Below, piece after piece: positions 1 through 9,095 of a stretch of 40,303 nucleotides of DNA. How positions within the stretch are numbered: the stretch's first letter is position 1; each line of letters opens with the position of its first letter. The notes under the pieces were generated by a model. It saw only the letters and a program-made list of their open reading frames with translations, was not told where the DNA came from and ran no database searches. The stretch comes from JBOFOR01 sp051654865 (lineage in GTDB: Bacteria > Bacillota > Clostridia > Peptostreptococcales > Peptostreptococcaceae): positions 1 through 40,303 of the forward strand of contig JBOFYV010000135.1 in assembly GCA_051654865.1 (NCBI GenBank), read 5' to 3'. The position numbers and the translations under genes were made by a program.

Positions 1-331
1 TAACTGGTAACTCTATATTTTCTTCTACATCTAATACTGGGATTAGATTAAAGAACTGAAATATGAATCCTATTTTTCTTCTTCTAAATATAGATAATTC
101 ATCGTCGTTGTAATCATATATGCTTTTTTCATCAATAACTACTTTACCTGTAGTTGGTCTATCTAACCCACCTAGTAAATGTAGTAATGTACTTTTTCCC
201 GAACCTGATGCTCCTATTATAGCTACGAATTCACCTTTATTAATTGATAGATTTATATTTTTTAAGGCTTCAACTTTATTTTCGCCTTCGCCATAAGTTT
301 TTGTTAGATTTTCAACTCTTAATATTTCCAT
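1..331 (-). CDS. ABC transporter ATP-binding protein (MacB/LolD type), N-terminal part only
   Basis: The first 110 residues of an ATPase are present; the rest lies beyond base 1. The start ATG is preceded by GGAGATAAATT. Walker A (GASGSGKST) lies at about residues 40-48, and the segment around the Q-loop (GFIFQFFNLIP) is typical of the MacB/LolD/FtsE-like class, which pairs with FtsX-type permeases in lipoprotein handling, peptide export or antibiotic sensing. The Walker B and signature motifs are outside the window. The stop of the upstream membrane-anchored gene is only 12 bases away, so the two are very likely co-transcribed. The substrate cannot be told from this fragment. Confidence 0.93.
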   Translation of the reverse strand, partial: MEILRVENLTKTYGEGENKVEALKNINLSINKGEFVAIIGASGSGKSTLLHLLGGLDRPTTGKVVIDEKSIYDYNDDELSIFRRRKIGFIFQFFNLIPVLDVEENIELPV

Positions 332-343
332 AATTTATCTCCT

Positions 344-1066
344 CTATTTCTCTACATTTGCATAGTTTATTTCTATCACTTTTGCATCTAGTAGTTTTTG
401 CTTAGGTTCCTCTTTATCTTTGGCATTTCTTAAATCCTTTTTTCCTTTTGCAAATCTTATTAGACTCATATCTTTTTCATTATCTGTTATTGAGCTATAC
501 ATTTCATCATCTACTACTATTAATCCACCTTGTTCAGATGGATAATATCCTATCCATGAATAACTTCCATATTCTAATGGCATGTTTTTTCCATTTATCT
601 CTACTTTCATTTCTTTATTTTCATTTCCAAAATATATAACTTTATCTGTATCAATATTCGGTATGCTTTCAAGAACTGATGTTAGTATGCTTCCACTATA
701 TGGATCATTTTTAACACGTAATACTTGATCTTTTAGCATATTTTTTGCTGTGCTTTTGCTAATTATTAGTGATTCATACTCATAAGTCAACTCTTTTCCA
801 TCTTCATCTACCTCTACATTCCCATTTTCATCTAATACTTTGCCTGAATCTGTTGTAGCTATTTTATATTTATAATCTTTTGTATATTTTGTATTATCTT
901 TATATATTTCTTTTGCCTTGTCTACACTTTCTTTTTCTCCACTTACTATTAATGCATTAAACGGTCTAGGCGGTCCTTGTAAATAATATTTCAGCCCTTG
1001 TTGTACTCCTACTACTAACAATCCAGCTGCTAATACTCCTATAATTAACTTACTTGTTTTTTTCAT
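344..1066 (-). CDS. Membrane-anchored extracytoplasmic protein next to ABC transporter (possibly BA_5634 family)
   Basis: A 240-residue protein with one N-terminal hydrophobic segment (about residues 6-24) and a hydrophilic remainder, so it should sit outside the cell on a membrane anchor. There is no cysteine near the hydrophobic segment, so it is not a classical lipoprotein. The sequence after the anchor (YYLQGPPRPFNALIVSG) reminds me of the BA_5634 family, whose members are found beside ABC transporters; that assignment is from memory and tentative. It ends 12 bases before the ABC ATPase and is first in that operon in this window. An accessory role for the transporter is inferred from position only. 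Confidence 0.75.
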   Translation of the reverse strand: MKKTSKLIIGVLAAGLLVVGVQQGLKYYLQGPPRPFNALIVSGEKESVDKAKEIYKDNTKYTKDYKYKIATTDSGKVLDENGNVEVDEDGKELTYEYESLIISKSTAKNMLKDQVLRVKNDPYSGSILTSVLESIPNIDTDKVIYFGNENKEMKVEINGKNMPLEYGSYSWIGYYPSEQGGLIVVDDEMYSSITDNEKDMSLIRFAKGKKDLRNAKDKEEPKQKLLDAKVIEINYANVEK

Positions 1067-1146
1067 AATCTAAAATCTCCTTTTTTATATTTCTTGTATT
1101 ATACTTTACTTTATTTGTGTTTTTAAAACCATAACGCAAAACTTAC

Positions 1147-1179
1147 AAAAAAAAAGCAATCTTACTATTTAGTAAGATT
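1147..1179 (-). terminator. Intrinsic terminator of the gcv operon
   Basis: Inverted repeat AATCTTACTA / TAGTAAGATT (1158-1179) followed, in minus-strand reading, by a run of nine T (complement of 1147-1155). It lies 34 bases after the gcvPB stop. Confidence 0.85.
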
Positions 1180-1213
1180 ACAATAGGGTAGTATTTCATT
1201 TATATGTTTACAT

Positions 1214-2671
1214 TTAGCTATTGTGCCAAGTTAATATTGGCACTTTTACTGCTCTAGACTCATCTACTCTTTTTACTGTAGTATTATGAGGTGCAGTTTT
1301 TACTATTTGCGGATTTTCTTTACACTCTTTTGCTATTTGTATCATTGTATTTATAAAGTTATTTAAAGTTTCTAGATTTTCTGTTTCAGTTGGCTCTATC
1401 ATAATTGCTTCATTTATAATTAATGGAAAATATACTGTAGGTGGATGATATCCATAATCTAATAATCGTTTAGCTATATCCATAGTCTTAATTTCACTTT
1501 GATCTTTTCTTAATCCTCCTAGTACAAATTCGTGTTTACAAACTCTATCTATTGGTAAATAATAATATTCTTTTAATTTCTCTTTAAGGTAATTAGCATT
1601 TAGTACTGCCACTTGACTAGCTTCTTTTAATCCTTCTTTTCCCATGGTAAGTATATATGTGTAGGCTTTTACTAGTACTCCAAAGTTTCCATAGAAGTTT
1701 TTAATTTTTCCTATTGAATTTGGCTTATTATAATTTAATATATATTTATCTTCGTGTTTTTCTATAATTGGCACTGGTAAGTATGGTATAAGCTCTTTTT
1801 TTACTCCTACAGGACCACTTCCAGGACCTCCTCCTCCATGAGGCGTTGAGAAAGTCTTGTGTAAATTCAAATGAACTACATCAAATCCCATATCTCCAGG
1901 TCTTGTTACTCCCATAATTGCGTTCATATTTGCTCCATCATAATATAAAAGCCCTCCTGCATTATGAACTAGATTTGCTATTTCTTTTATGTTTTTTTCA
2001 AACAGTCCAAGAGTACTAGGATTTGTTAACATCAGTGCTGCTACTTCTTCATCTAAAGCTTCCTTTAATTTATTGATGTCTACTGCTCCATATTCATCTG
2101 ATTCTATTTGAACTATCTTAAATCCTGCCATAGCTGCACTTGCTGGATTAGTTCCATGAGATGAGTCTGGTACTATTACTTTAGCTCTATTAAAATCACC
2201 TTTATTTTCATGATAAGCTTTTATCATCATAAGTCCTGTAACTTCTCCATGAGAACCAGCAGCAGGTTGCAATGTTACTTCATCCATACCTGTTATTTCT
2301 GCTAGTGACTCTGATAGGTTATGCATAAGCTCAAGTGTACCTTGAACTGTGTATATTGGTTGATAGGGATGTATATTTGTAAATAATAGATTATTTGCCA
2401 TATCTTCATTTATTTTAGGATTATACTTCATAGTACATGATCCTAAAGGATAAAATCCTGTATCCACTCCAAAGTTTTTATTAGATAATAAAGTGTAATG
2501 TCTAACTACATCTAATTCACTAACTTCTGGTAATTTTAGTTCTTCTTTTCTTAAATTCTTCTCTCCTATTAAATCTGCTACATTACTGTCTTCTATATCA
2601 AGTTTTGAAAGTGAATACGCCTTTCTTTTAGACTTAGATATTTCCATTAATGTTTTATTGTAATCTATCAT
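1214..2671 (-). CDS. gcvPB: Glycine dehydrogenase (decarboxylating) subunit 2, P-protein C-terminal half
   Basis: The PLP-binding subunit of glycine decarboxylase, which releases CO2 from glycine and passes the aminomethyl group to GcvH lipoate. The PLP-lysine region HLNLHKTFSTPHGGGGPGSG is intact, as is the N-terminal block with DTGFYPLGSCTMKYNPKIN. The reading frame could start 24 bases earlier, but the ATG at 2671 (MIDYNKTLM) has GGAGGGG at the right distance and begins one base after the gcvTPA stop, giving 485 residues, close to the usual length of about 488. It is the second gene of the riboswitch-controlled operon and is followed by a terminator. gcvH and lpd are not in the window. Confidence 0.97.
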   Translation of the reverse strand: MIDYNKTLMEISKSKRKAYSLSKLDIEDSNVADLIGEKNLRKEELKLPEVSELDVVRHYTLLSNKNFGVDTGFYPLGSCTMKYNPKINEDMANNLLFTNIHPYQPIYTVQGTLELMHNLSESLAEITGMDEVTLQPAAGSHGEVTGLMMIKAYHENKGDFNRAKVIVPDSSHGTNPASAAMAGFKIVQIESDEYGAVDINKLKEALDEEVAALMLTNPSTLGLFEKNIKEIANLVHNAGGLLYYDGANMNAIMGVTRPGDMGFDVVHLNLHKTFSTPHGGGGPGSGPVGVKKELIPYLPVPIIEKHEDKYILNYNKPNSIGKIKNFYGNFGVLVKAYTYILTMGKEGLKEASQVAVLNANYLKEKLKEYYYLPIDRVCKHEFVLGGLRKDQSEIKTMDIAKRLLDYGYHPPTVYFPLIINEAIMIEPTETENLETLNNFINTMIQIAKECKENPQIVKTAPHNTTVKRVDESRAVKVPILTWHNS

Positions 2672-2672
2672 T

Positions 2673-5162
2673 TTATATCCCCTCCATAACTTCAATTAAC
2701 TTATCAATTTCTTGTTTAGTTCTTTTTTCAGTAACACATAGTAATGTTGTATTTTTTAAGTTTTTGTATTCATTTTCTAGTTTATATCCACCAAGAATAT
2801 TATTATCCAGTAAAGTATTATTTACTGTGTCTATGCTGTACATTGATTCTAATATGAATTCTTTAAAAAACTTTCCTTTAAATAATGGCTTATATTTTCC
2901 AGTTTCTATTAATTTGTTATATGCATAGTGTGCTTTTTTTATACATTGACTTGATACTTCTTTTAGACCTTCTTTTCCCATTACAGCCATATATATAGAT
3001 GCTGTAAGTGCATTTAATGCTTGGTTTGAGCAGATATTTGATGTTGCTTTTTCTCTTCTTATATGCTGTTCCCTTGTTTGAAGAGTTAATACATAAGCTC
3101 TATTTCCATTACTATCTACTGTTTGCCCGACTATTCTTCCTGGCATTTTTCTTGTGTATTTTGATTTTGTTGCTAAAAATCCTACATATGGTCCTCCAAA
3201 GTTTAGAGTATTACCTAATGACTGAGCTTCCCCAACAACTATATCAGCACCTATTTCACCTGGTGATTTTAGTATTCCTAAAGATATAGGGTCTACACTC
3301 ATAATAAGAAGTGCTTTGTTCTTATGAACAATCTGTTCTATTTCATCCATCTCTTCTATTATTCCAAAAAAGTTTGGATTTTGAATTAATACACATGCTG
3401 TATCTTTATCCACAATTTCTCTTAATTTATTAATATCTGTTATTCCATATTCATTACAGAAATCTACTTCTATTATTTCGCATTTGCTAAACTGCATATA
3501 TGTTTGAAGTACTTTTCTATATTCAGGATTGATAGTTTTAGATACTATTATATTTTTTCGTTTAGTTTGGCCTACTGCCATCATACATGCTTCTACTGCA
3601 GCCGTTGCACCATCGTACATAGATGCATTTGCTATTTCCATCTTAGTAAGTTCTGCTATCATTGATTGAAATTCAAATATTATTTGTAATGTTCCCTGAC
3701 TAATCTCTGCTTGATATGGTGTGTATGCTGTATAAAACTCACTTCTAGATGTTATATGATTTATAATTGATGGGATATAGTGGTCATATGCACCTGCTCC
3801 TAAAAAACAAGTCATCTCTTTTAGACTTTTATTATTACTTGCAAGTTTATCTATACATTGACTTACTTCTAACTCGCTCTTTGCACTTTCTAAATTAAGA
3901 TTTCTATTTAATCTCAAATCATCTGGTATATCTAAGAATAAATCATCAACTGACCTTAATCCTATACTTTCTAACATTATATTTTTATCTTCAAGTGTTG
4001 TTGGTATATATGAGAATTGATTTACTTTATCTTCTTTTTCTATATTTTTAGATTGATTTTTATAAAATGGTGTTTTTATTATTGTTGCTTTTACCCTTTT
4101 CTTTCTTATTGCTATTTCTATTTGTGTGTTTAAATTAGAGTATTTAGCATCAATAAGTGCAAGACATATTATTTTATTTAAAGTAGGAGATAAGTATCCT
4201 GTTGTTACATATCCTATTACTTCATCATTTACCATTACATCATATCCATATCTAGCTATTGCCTTACCATTTATTTCAAAACCTACTAATTTTCTATTAA
4301 GTCCATTTTGTTTCTGATTTTGTAGATATGTTTTGCCGATAAAATTTTCTTTATTTAGTTTTACAAAATAAGAAAGTCCTGCTTCTAATGGGGATATATT
4401 CTCACTTATTTCATTTGAATACAGCGGTAGACATGCTTCAAACCTTAGAGTATCTCTTGCACCAAGACCTATAGGCTTTATATTTTCTTTTCCTATTTTT
4501 AATAGTTCATCCCATATATTATTTACATATTCATTTTTACAATATATTTCAAATCCATCTTCACCTGTATATCCAGTTCTTGATATTATACATTGTACAC
4601 CTAAGATATATACATCATCTCTAAAGTTAAAGAATTTTATATCTGATAAATTTATATTAACAACACTTTGAAGTATTACCTCTGCTTTTGGACCCTGAAC
4701 TGCTAGTTGTGATATTTCACTCGATATGTTTTTTACGTTTATTTTATAATTTGAGCTATTTTGAATTATCCAATTATAATCTTTTTCTATGTTTCCTGCA
4801 TTTATAACTAGTAAATACTTTTCGTTATTATATTTGTATACTAATAAATCATCTACCACTCCACCATTTTCATAGCACATAAATGTATATATTACTTCAT
4901 TGTTCCTTATATTTGATATATCATTAGTTATTAAATACTGGATGAAACTTTCACTATCAGTTCCTTCTATCGTTATTTCTCCCATATGAGAAACATCAAA
5001 TAGTCCTACGTTATTTCTTACATGTTGATGTTCTTTTGTTATACCTTCATATTCAAGAGGCATATCCCAACCACTAAATTCTAAAAACTTAGCTCCCATT
5101 TCTTTATGCTTTTCATATAAACTAGTTTTCTTTAATTCTTGTATACATATTGATTCACTCAT
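2673..5162 (-). CDS. gcvTPA: Fused aminomethyltransferase (T-protein) and glycine decarboxylase subunit 1
   Basis: An 829-residue fusion of two glycine cleavage enzymes. Residues about 1-365 are GcvT, which moves the methylene group to tetrahydrofolate; the N-terminal LYEKHKEMGAKFLEFSGWDM and GLFDVSHMGE blocks are typical. Residues about 385-829 are GcvPA, the N-terminal half of the P-protein, with MTCFLGAGAYDHYIP and the block YTPYQAEISQGTLQ. The short hydrophilic linker around residues 365-385 joins the two. Such a fusion is known in Clostridioides difficile and relatives. The start ATG has GGAGGT upstream. Transcription comes from the promoter at 5467-5495 through the glycine riboswitch, so the operon should be switched by glycine excess. 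Confidence 0.97.
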   Translation of the reverse strand: MSESICIQELKKTSLYEKHKEMGAKFLEFSGWDMPLEYEGITKEHQHVRNNVGLFDVSHMGEITIEGTDSESFIQYLITNDISNIRNNEVIYTFMCYENGGVVDDLLVYKYNNEKYLLVINAGNIEKDYNWIIQNSSNYKINVKNISSEISQLAVQGPKAEVILQSVVNINLSDIKFFNFRDDVYILGVQCIISRTGYTGEDGFEIYCKNEYVNNIWDELLKIGKENIKPIGLGARDTLRFEACLPLYSNEISENISPLEAGLSYFVKLNKENFIGKTYLQNQKQNGLNRKLVGFEINGKAIARYGYDVMVNDEVIGYVTTGYLSPTLNKIICLALIDAKYSNLNTQIEIAIRKKRVKATIIKTPFYKNQSKNIEKEDKVNQFSYIPTTLEDKNIMLESIGLRSVDDLFLDIPDDLRLNRNLNLESAKSELEVSQCIDKLASNNKSLKEMTCFLGAGAYDHYIPSIINHITSRSEFYTAYTPYQAEISQGTLQIIFEFQSMIAELTKMEIANASMYDGATAAVEACMMAVGQTKRKNIIVSKTINPEYRKVLQTYMQFSKCEIIEVDFCNEYGITDINKLREIVDKDTACVLIQNPNFFGIIEEMDEIEQIVHKNKALLIMSVDPISLGILKSPGEIGADIVVGEAQSLGNTLNFGGPYVGFLATKSKYTRKMPGRIVGQTVDSNGNRAYVLTLQTREQHIRREKATSNICSNQALNALTASIYMAVMGKEGLKEVSSQCIKKAHYAYNKLIETGKYKPLFKGKFFKEFILESMYSIDTVNNTLLDNNILGGYKLENEYKNLKNTTLLCVTEKRTKQEIDKLIEVMEGI

Positions 5163-5206
5163 TTAAATACCTCCACAAATTATATAAAATACTATTTTCA
5201 ACGTAA

Positions 5207-5447
5207 AACAGAGGATATACGAGTACAACAAATAAAGTTGCCTGTATATCCCCTGTTTATAGACCTGAAAGTTTCAATAATTTTCATTATTTTGCTCCTT
5301 CGGTGACTTATCTTTTTATAAGTCTTTCCAGAGTTCCATCAATTAACGATATCTTTGCCTGAAAGTTTCTTTAAAAATTTGGCTCTTTTTAAATTGCTTC
5401 TTCGGCTTCTAAGTTACTTAGATATCTCTCGCTAATCTCACTTGGTA
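5207..5447 (-). ncRNA. Tandem glycine riboswitch with expression-platform hairpin
   Basis: Read on the minus strand, two glycine aptamers follow each other between 5447 and 5261. The first has the GCGAGAGAT entry and AGCCGAAGAAGCAA core. The second has AACTCTGGAAAG and CACCGAAGGAGCAAA and ends in ACTTTCAGG. Both cores are hallmarks of the class. Downstream lies a stem AACAGGGGATATAC / GTATATCCTCTGTT (5257-5244 with 5220-5207), which serves as terminator or its alternative. The ribosome site of gcvTPA follows. Known glycine riboswitches of this kind turn gcv operons on when glycine is plentiful. Confidence 0.93.
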
Positions 5448-5466
5448 AATATTTGATTTTGATATA

Positions 5467-5495
5467 ATTGTATGCAGTTGTTCTATTAATGTCAA
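5467..5495 (-). promoter_or_regulatory. Sigma-A promoter of the gcv operon
   Basis: TTGACA (complement of 5490-5495), 17-base spacer, TACAAT (complement of 5467-5472). It sits just upstream of the glycine riboswitch and is close to consensus. Confidence 0.88.
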
Positions 5496-5537
5496 CTGTA
5501 TTTTTTCTTTTTAATAATTAACCTTTTAACAATATAT

Positions 5538-6917
5538 CTAATACATCATATGTGCAATTGGAGTTATTACTAAAATAGATATTATTGTTCTTGTTGTAAA
5601 TAATATTAATAAATCTTTTAAATTAAGAGGTATCTCTGATTTTAGGATAACAGCTCCTGTTTCTGTCATATATACTAATTGAGATATAGACAGTGCTCCT
5701 ATTATAAACTTTGTTATTTCTGCTATACCGTCTCCACTTACCATTACTGATGGTATAAACATATCTGTAAATCCAACTATTACTGCCGGTGCTGCTTCTA
5801 CTGCATTTGGTATTTTAAGTAACTCAAGTAGCATTATTATTGGATATGATATTATTGTAAATACTGGAGTAAACTCTGCTATTGCTAATGATATTGTACC
5901 CCAAGCTAATACCAATGGTAATAAACTAAAGTATATATCAACTATATTTTTTAATCCATTCGCAAATATCTTTTTTGTAGATGGTGCTTTTTTAGCTCTA
6001 TTTATTGCGTTGTCTAAACATTGATTAACCATTGATTTATCTGTAATTGTATTTTCTTTTTCGTATGGTATATTATTATATGTTTCATTGCCAATTTTAC
6101 ACAATGGATATATTCTTGGTAGTATCAAAGCACATACTAATGATGCTGCACATACTGTAAGATAAAATGGGACAAACTTAGTCATAAGGCCTAGTTGGTC
6201 TGCTATTACTGTTGAAAATGGTAGTGAAACAAGTGAGAAACATACCACTATTATACAACTTTCTTTCTTAGTATAAAAACCTTGCTTATACTGCGTATTT
6301 GTTATCATTATTCCTAATGTAGCATCTCCTAACCACGAAGATATTGTATCAACAGAGGCACGACCTGGTACTAAAAATAATCTTCTCATAAATTTAGATA
6401 TAATCGTTCCTATAAAATCCATAAGACCAAAGTCTAATACTAACGGAAGTAAAAATCCTGCTATTAAAAATAATGACATTAATCCTGGCATAAGGCCCAT
6501 AATTACTTCTCCTGTTATATCAGAATTGATAAACGTGGGACCTATATTAAAGTAGATCATTACTACAAATACTGCTGCTACAATTCTAAATAATAGCCAA
6601 AATGGTGATACATTTAATAAGTTATTTAAAAATTCATTTTTTATAGTAATAAATTTAGATAATGTAGACAGTACTGCAGATGCCACTATAGTTATTAAGA
6701 CCATTGTAGGTACATAATCTATTATTGATATTTTCATTAATTCAGACATAAATCCAACACCTATATTTACTGGTGATACACCGTCTATATTAAATATATC
6801 ACCATATGGAAGTGGTATTATAAACAATATCAGTCCTATTATTGATGGTATAAAGAATTTTAAAAAGTCATAAGTGTTATTTTCTTTAATTGGTTCGTAA
6901 TTTTGTTCTAGTTTCAT
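5538..6917 (-). CDS. YjiH family multi-pass membrane protein (nucleoside-recognition/GATE domain)
   Basis: A 459-residue integral membrane protein with about ten hydrophobic stretches. The opening block (FFIPSIIGLILFIIPLPYG) and the block SWLGDATLGIMITNTQYKQG fit the YjiH family, which carries the Gate/nucleoside-recognition fold. Its substrate is not established. The start ATG has AGGAGG at good spacing. It follows the PLP racemase gene by 19 bases and shares its T-box leader, which suggests that it moves the amino acid, or a derivative, handled by that enzyme; this is inference. No clear terminator follows; the gcv promoter reads on in the same direction. Confidence 0.9.
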   Translation of the reverse strand: MKLEQNYEPIKENNTYDFLKFFIPSIIGLILFIIPLPYGDIFNIDGVSPVNIGVGFMSELMKISIIDYVPTMVLITIVASAVLSTLSKFITIKNEFLNNLLNVSPFWLLFRIVAAVFVVMIYFNIGPTFINSDITGEVIMGLMPGLMSLFLIAGFLLPLVLDFGLMDFIGTIISKFMRRLFLVPGRASVDTISSWLGDATLGIMITNTQYKQGFYTKKESCIIVVCFSLVSLPFSTVIADQLGLMTKFVPFYLTVCAASLVCALILPRIYPLCKIGNETYNNIPYEKENTITDKSMVNQCLDNAINRAKKAPSTKKIFANGLKNIVDIYFSLLPLVLAWGTISLAIAEFTPVFTIISYPIIMLLELLKIPNAVEAAPAVIVGFTDMFIPSVMVSGDGIAEITKFIIGALSISQLVYMTETGAVILKSEIPLNLKDLLILFTTRTIISILVITPIAHMMY

Positions 6918-6936
6918 ATTTCATTCCTCCTAATAG

Positions 6937-8052
6937 TTATACATATACTTTTTCTGTTTTTATATATTTCTGTTTTACATATTTAGATTGTGTAAGATAA
7001 AGTGCATTTGAGTAAAACATTCCAAAGCTCATTATGTTTCCAAGTTTAAAATCAATTGGTGAATCTGTAATATCAATAATTAAATGATCACTACTACTAC
7101 CTACTATTTCTACCCCTTCATCTAAAGTAACTAAGTCTCTATCATTTACAAAGTCTTGTTTTCCTACTGCTAGTATAGCTCTTTTTCTTATACCTTTATC
7201 TGTGTATGTAGGTTTATTTCCAAAAGCATCTAAGAACATTTCTCCGATTGGATAAGATGGTTTTTCTTTTATTTCTATTATCTCTGCTTTTAGAATCATA
7301 GTATCTTTGTGCATTTTTTTAAGGTCATACTTCCAATAATCAATTAAATCTCTACCTATTATTAGAGCTTCCCCAATTCTTAAATTGTTAATTCTACTAG
7401 GTAATTCTTTGTCTATTACTAATGGCAGCGATGTTGTTGATCCACCTGAAATCATATCTAATTTTCTACCTATAACAGCTTCTATTTCTTGTGCTACTTC
7501 ACATAAATAATTTAAGTTTTCAATAGATGGTTTTATAGATCCATAACAACTTAAATTAGTTCCTATACCGTATAACACTATATTGTCGAGATTACTTTCT
7601 ATATATACTGCTGTTTGGATAAGTTCTTCTTTATCAAATATGCCTTCTCTCAAGTCTCCTAAATCCATCATTAATATTATTTTATGTTTCTTATTTTGAT
7701 TTTTACATTCTAAGTTTAGTCCTATTATTGTTTCTAATTCTGAGTTTAAACTTATTTCAATGTTTTTTACTACACTTTTCATTTCACTTTTCATAGCTGT
7801 TCTTATTAACATTGTATCTATATTTTCATTTTCTTCTTTGGCTTGTATTAATTGTTCTATCCTTGAACTAGCTATATACTTACATCCCCCCTCTAGTAGT
7901 AGCTTGGTTATGTCAGATTGAGCATTTACCCCTTTTATTACACCTGCTATATTTATGCCCTTACCTTTACATAAATTTACTAAGTAGTTTATATTATCTT
8001 CTATCTTGTCTAGATGTATTTCTAATAATGGATATTCACGATTTCCATCCAT
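6937..8052 (-). CDS. orr: Alanine/ornithine-racemase family PLP enzyme
   Basis: A 371-residue, one-subunit PLP enzyme of the group that includes clostridial ornithine racemase (Orr) and alanine racemase-like proteins. It opens with the barrel strand LEIHLDKIEDNINYL, and the PLP lysine is Lys40 in GVIKG. Orr turns L-ornithine into D-ornithine in the oxidative ornithine branch of Stickland metabolism. None of the other ornithine-pathway genes (ord, ortAB, oraSE) is near, so the substrate is open: ornithine, alanine or another amino acid. The ATG at 8052 has GGAGGG upstream. The gene is first after a T-box leader, so it should be induced when the matching tRNA is uncharged. Confidence 0.8.
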   Translation of the reverse strand: MDGNREYPLLEIHLDKIEDNINYLVNLCKGKGINIAGVIKGVNAQSDITKLLLEGGCKYIASSRIEQLIQAKEENENIDTMLIRTAMKSEMKSVVKNIEISLNSELETIIGLNLECKNQNKKHKIILMMDLGDLREGIFDKEELIQTAVYIESNLDNIVLYGIGTNLSCYGSIKPSIENLNYLCEVAQEIEAVIGRKLDMISGGSTTSLPLVIDKELPSRINNLRIGEALIIGRDLIDYWKYDLKKMHKDTMILKAEIIEIKEKPSYPIGEMFLDAFGNKPTYTDKGIRKRAILAVGKQDFVNDRDLVTLDEGVEIVGSSSDHLIIDITDSPIDFKLGNIMSFGMFYSNALYLTQSKYVKQKYIKTEKVYV

Positions 8053-8091
8053 AATTAATCCCTCCTAAAAAAAATAAATATTATAGTACGC

Positions 8092-8150
8092 AAAAAAGTC
8101 CCTTGATTATAAAAACCAAGAGACGAATATTTATCCGTGGTACCACTCTT
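8092..8150 (-). promoter_or_regulatory. Second T-box antiterminator/terminator module without its own Stem I
   Basis: On the minus strand this holds the T-box sequence AGAGTGGTACCACGG (8136-8149) and then a terminator hairpin (8124-8098) followed by six T. It closely matches the module at 8215-8271. Only about 65 AT-rich bases separate the two, too few for a Stem I, although a weak stem III-like repeat may lie near 8150-8178. It is 40 bases upstream of the racemase start. Confidence 0.8.
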
Positions 8151-8214
8151 TTTGATAATTTCTACATTAATCATTTAAAGTATTGTTACATACAGATAAA
8201 TATATTTATATATT

Positions 8215-8445
8215 AAAAAAGTCCCTTGGTTATAAAACCAAGAGACGAATATTATCCGCGTTACCACTCTAATTGATAAGTAAAAACTTATCCACTCTGT
8301 CTCTTAAGGCGAGATAGTCCTAATACCCTACTGCTAGTTCAGGTATTCTTCTCCAAAGCTCTATTCAATATAAACTTCATTATTAGGCTCACACCAACCC
8401 TAACTCGCTGTAATTTAATTTATATCTACTTTCTTTTTCATAGAA
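8215..8445 (-). ncRNA. T-box leader (Stem I, stem III, antiterminator and terminator)
   Basis: On the minus strand a complete T-box leader can be read. It has a Stem I region beginning ACAGCGAGTTAGGG at about 8412, the distal loop CTTTGGAG, the specifier region CTGAACTAGCAGTAGG, and closing ACTATCTCGCC. Then come the stem III hairpin GATAAG/CTTATC, the T-box core AGAGTGGTAACGCGG (8255-8269), and a terminator stem GTCTCTTGG / CCAAGGGAC with six T. The TGGT bulge calls for a tRNA with discriminator base A. Candidate specifiers are GCA (Ala) and CTA (Leu); AGC (Ser) fits poorly because tRNA-Ser normally ends in G. Confidence 0.9.
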
Positions 8446-8472
8446 TTTGCCTTTTTAATTGTCTGTAAATTC

Positions 8473-8501
8473 ATTATATATTCACAATTTTAAATTGTCA
8501 A
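8473..8501 (-). promoter_or_regulatory. Sigma-A promoter of the T-box leader
   Basis: TTGACA (complement of 8496-8501), 17-base spacer, TATAAT (complement of 8473-8478): a perfect consensus match, placed about 30 bases before the start of the leader. Confidence 0.9.
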
Positions 8502-8523
8502 TATTATTCTTCAATATATTATA

Positions 8524-9063
8524 TTATTTATTCGTATCAAGTTTTCTATCTAAAGTGTTTTTGTTTAAATATCCACCTTTAAATTGTGTCAAATCAAATG
8601 AGATTATAAATGCATTGGGTTCATACTCTTCTACCATTTTTATTACTTCTTTTTCTCTAACTCTGTGAGTCATTACCTCTAGTCTGTATCTTCTTTCATC
8701 ATCTCTACCTCTACCCTTAAAAGTTGTTACTCCAAATTTATTTTCTCTAAGGGTTTCTACTAGATCTTCATTGTACTTAGTTAGATTTATTTGTACTACT
8801 CTATATCCTATCGCTAATTTATTTTCTAATCTACCACCTAAATATATACCAACTGAATAACCTAATACATATGCTATCATATTATATATATTGGTTAAGT
8901 CTGAAAATACAATTCCTAAACTTGCAATATAGATTATCCCTTCAATGAATCCTACTAATGGTGCTTTTTTAGTTTCCCCCTTTACAACCAATACAGTCCT
9001 AAGTGATAACACAGGTACATATATTAATTGCAATACAAATATCAAAATAACTTTAACTAACAT
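8524..9063 (-). CDS. UPF0316 / DUF2179 family membrane protein
   Basis: A 179-residue protein of the UPF0316 family. Residues about 1-95 hold three hydrophobic stretches, and residues about 100-170 form the soluble DUF2179 part, with VTTFKGRGRDDERRYRLEV typical of the family. DUF2179 domains resemble the C-terminal domain of YitT-type proteins; no biochemical role is established. The start ATG has GGGGGG upstream. It lies 32 bases after the VanZ-like gene on the same strand, so the two are probably one unit. The T-box promoter begins 23 bases beyond its stop. Confidence 0.9.
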   Translation of the reverse strand: MLVKVILIFVLQLIYVPVLSLRTVLVVKGETKKAPLVGFIEGIIYIASLGIVFSDLTNIYNMIAYVLGYSVGIYLGGRLENKLAIGYRVVQINLTKYNEDLVETLRENKFGVTTFKGRGRDDERRYRLEVMTHRVREKEVIKMVEEYEPNAFIISFDLTQFKGGYLNKNTLDRKLDTNK

Positions 9064-9095
9064 ATACCAATCCCCCCATTTTACTTCACAATAAA

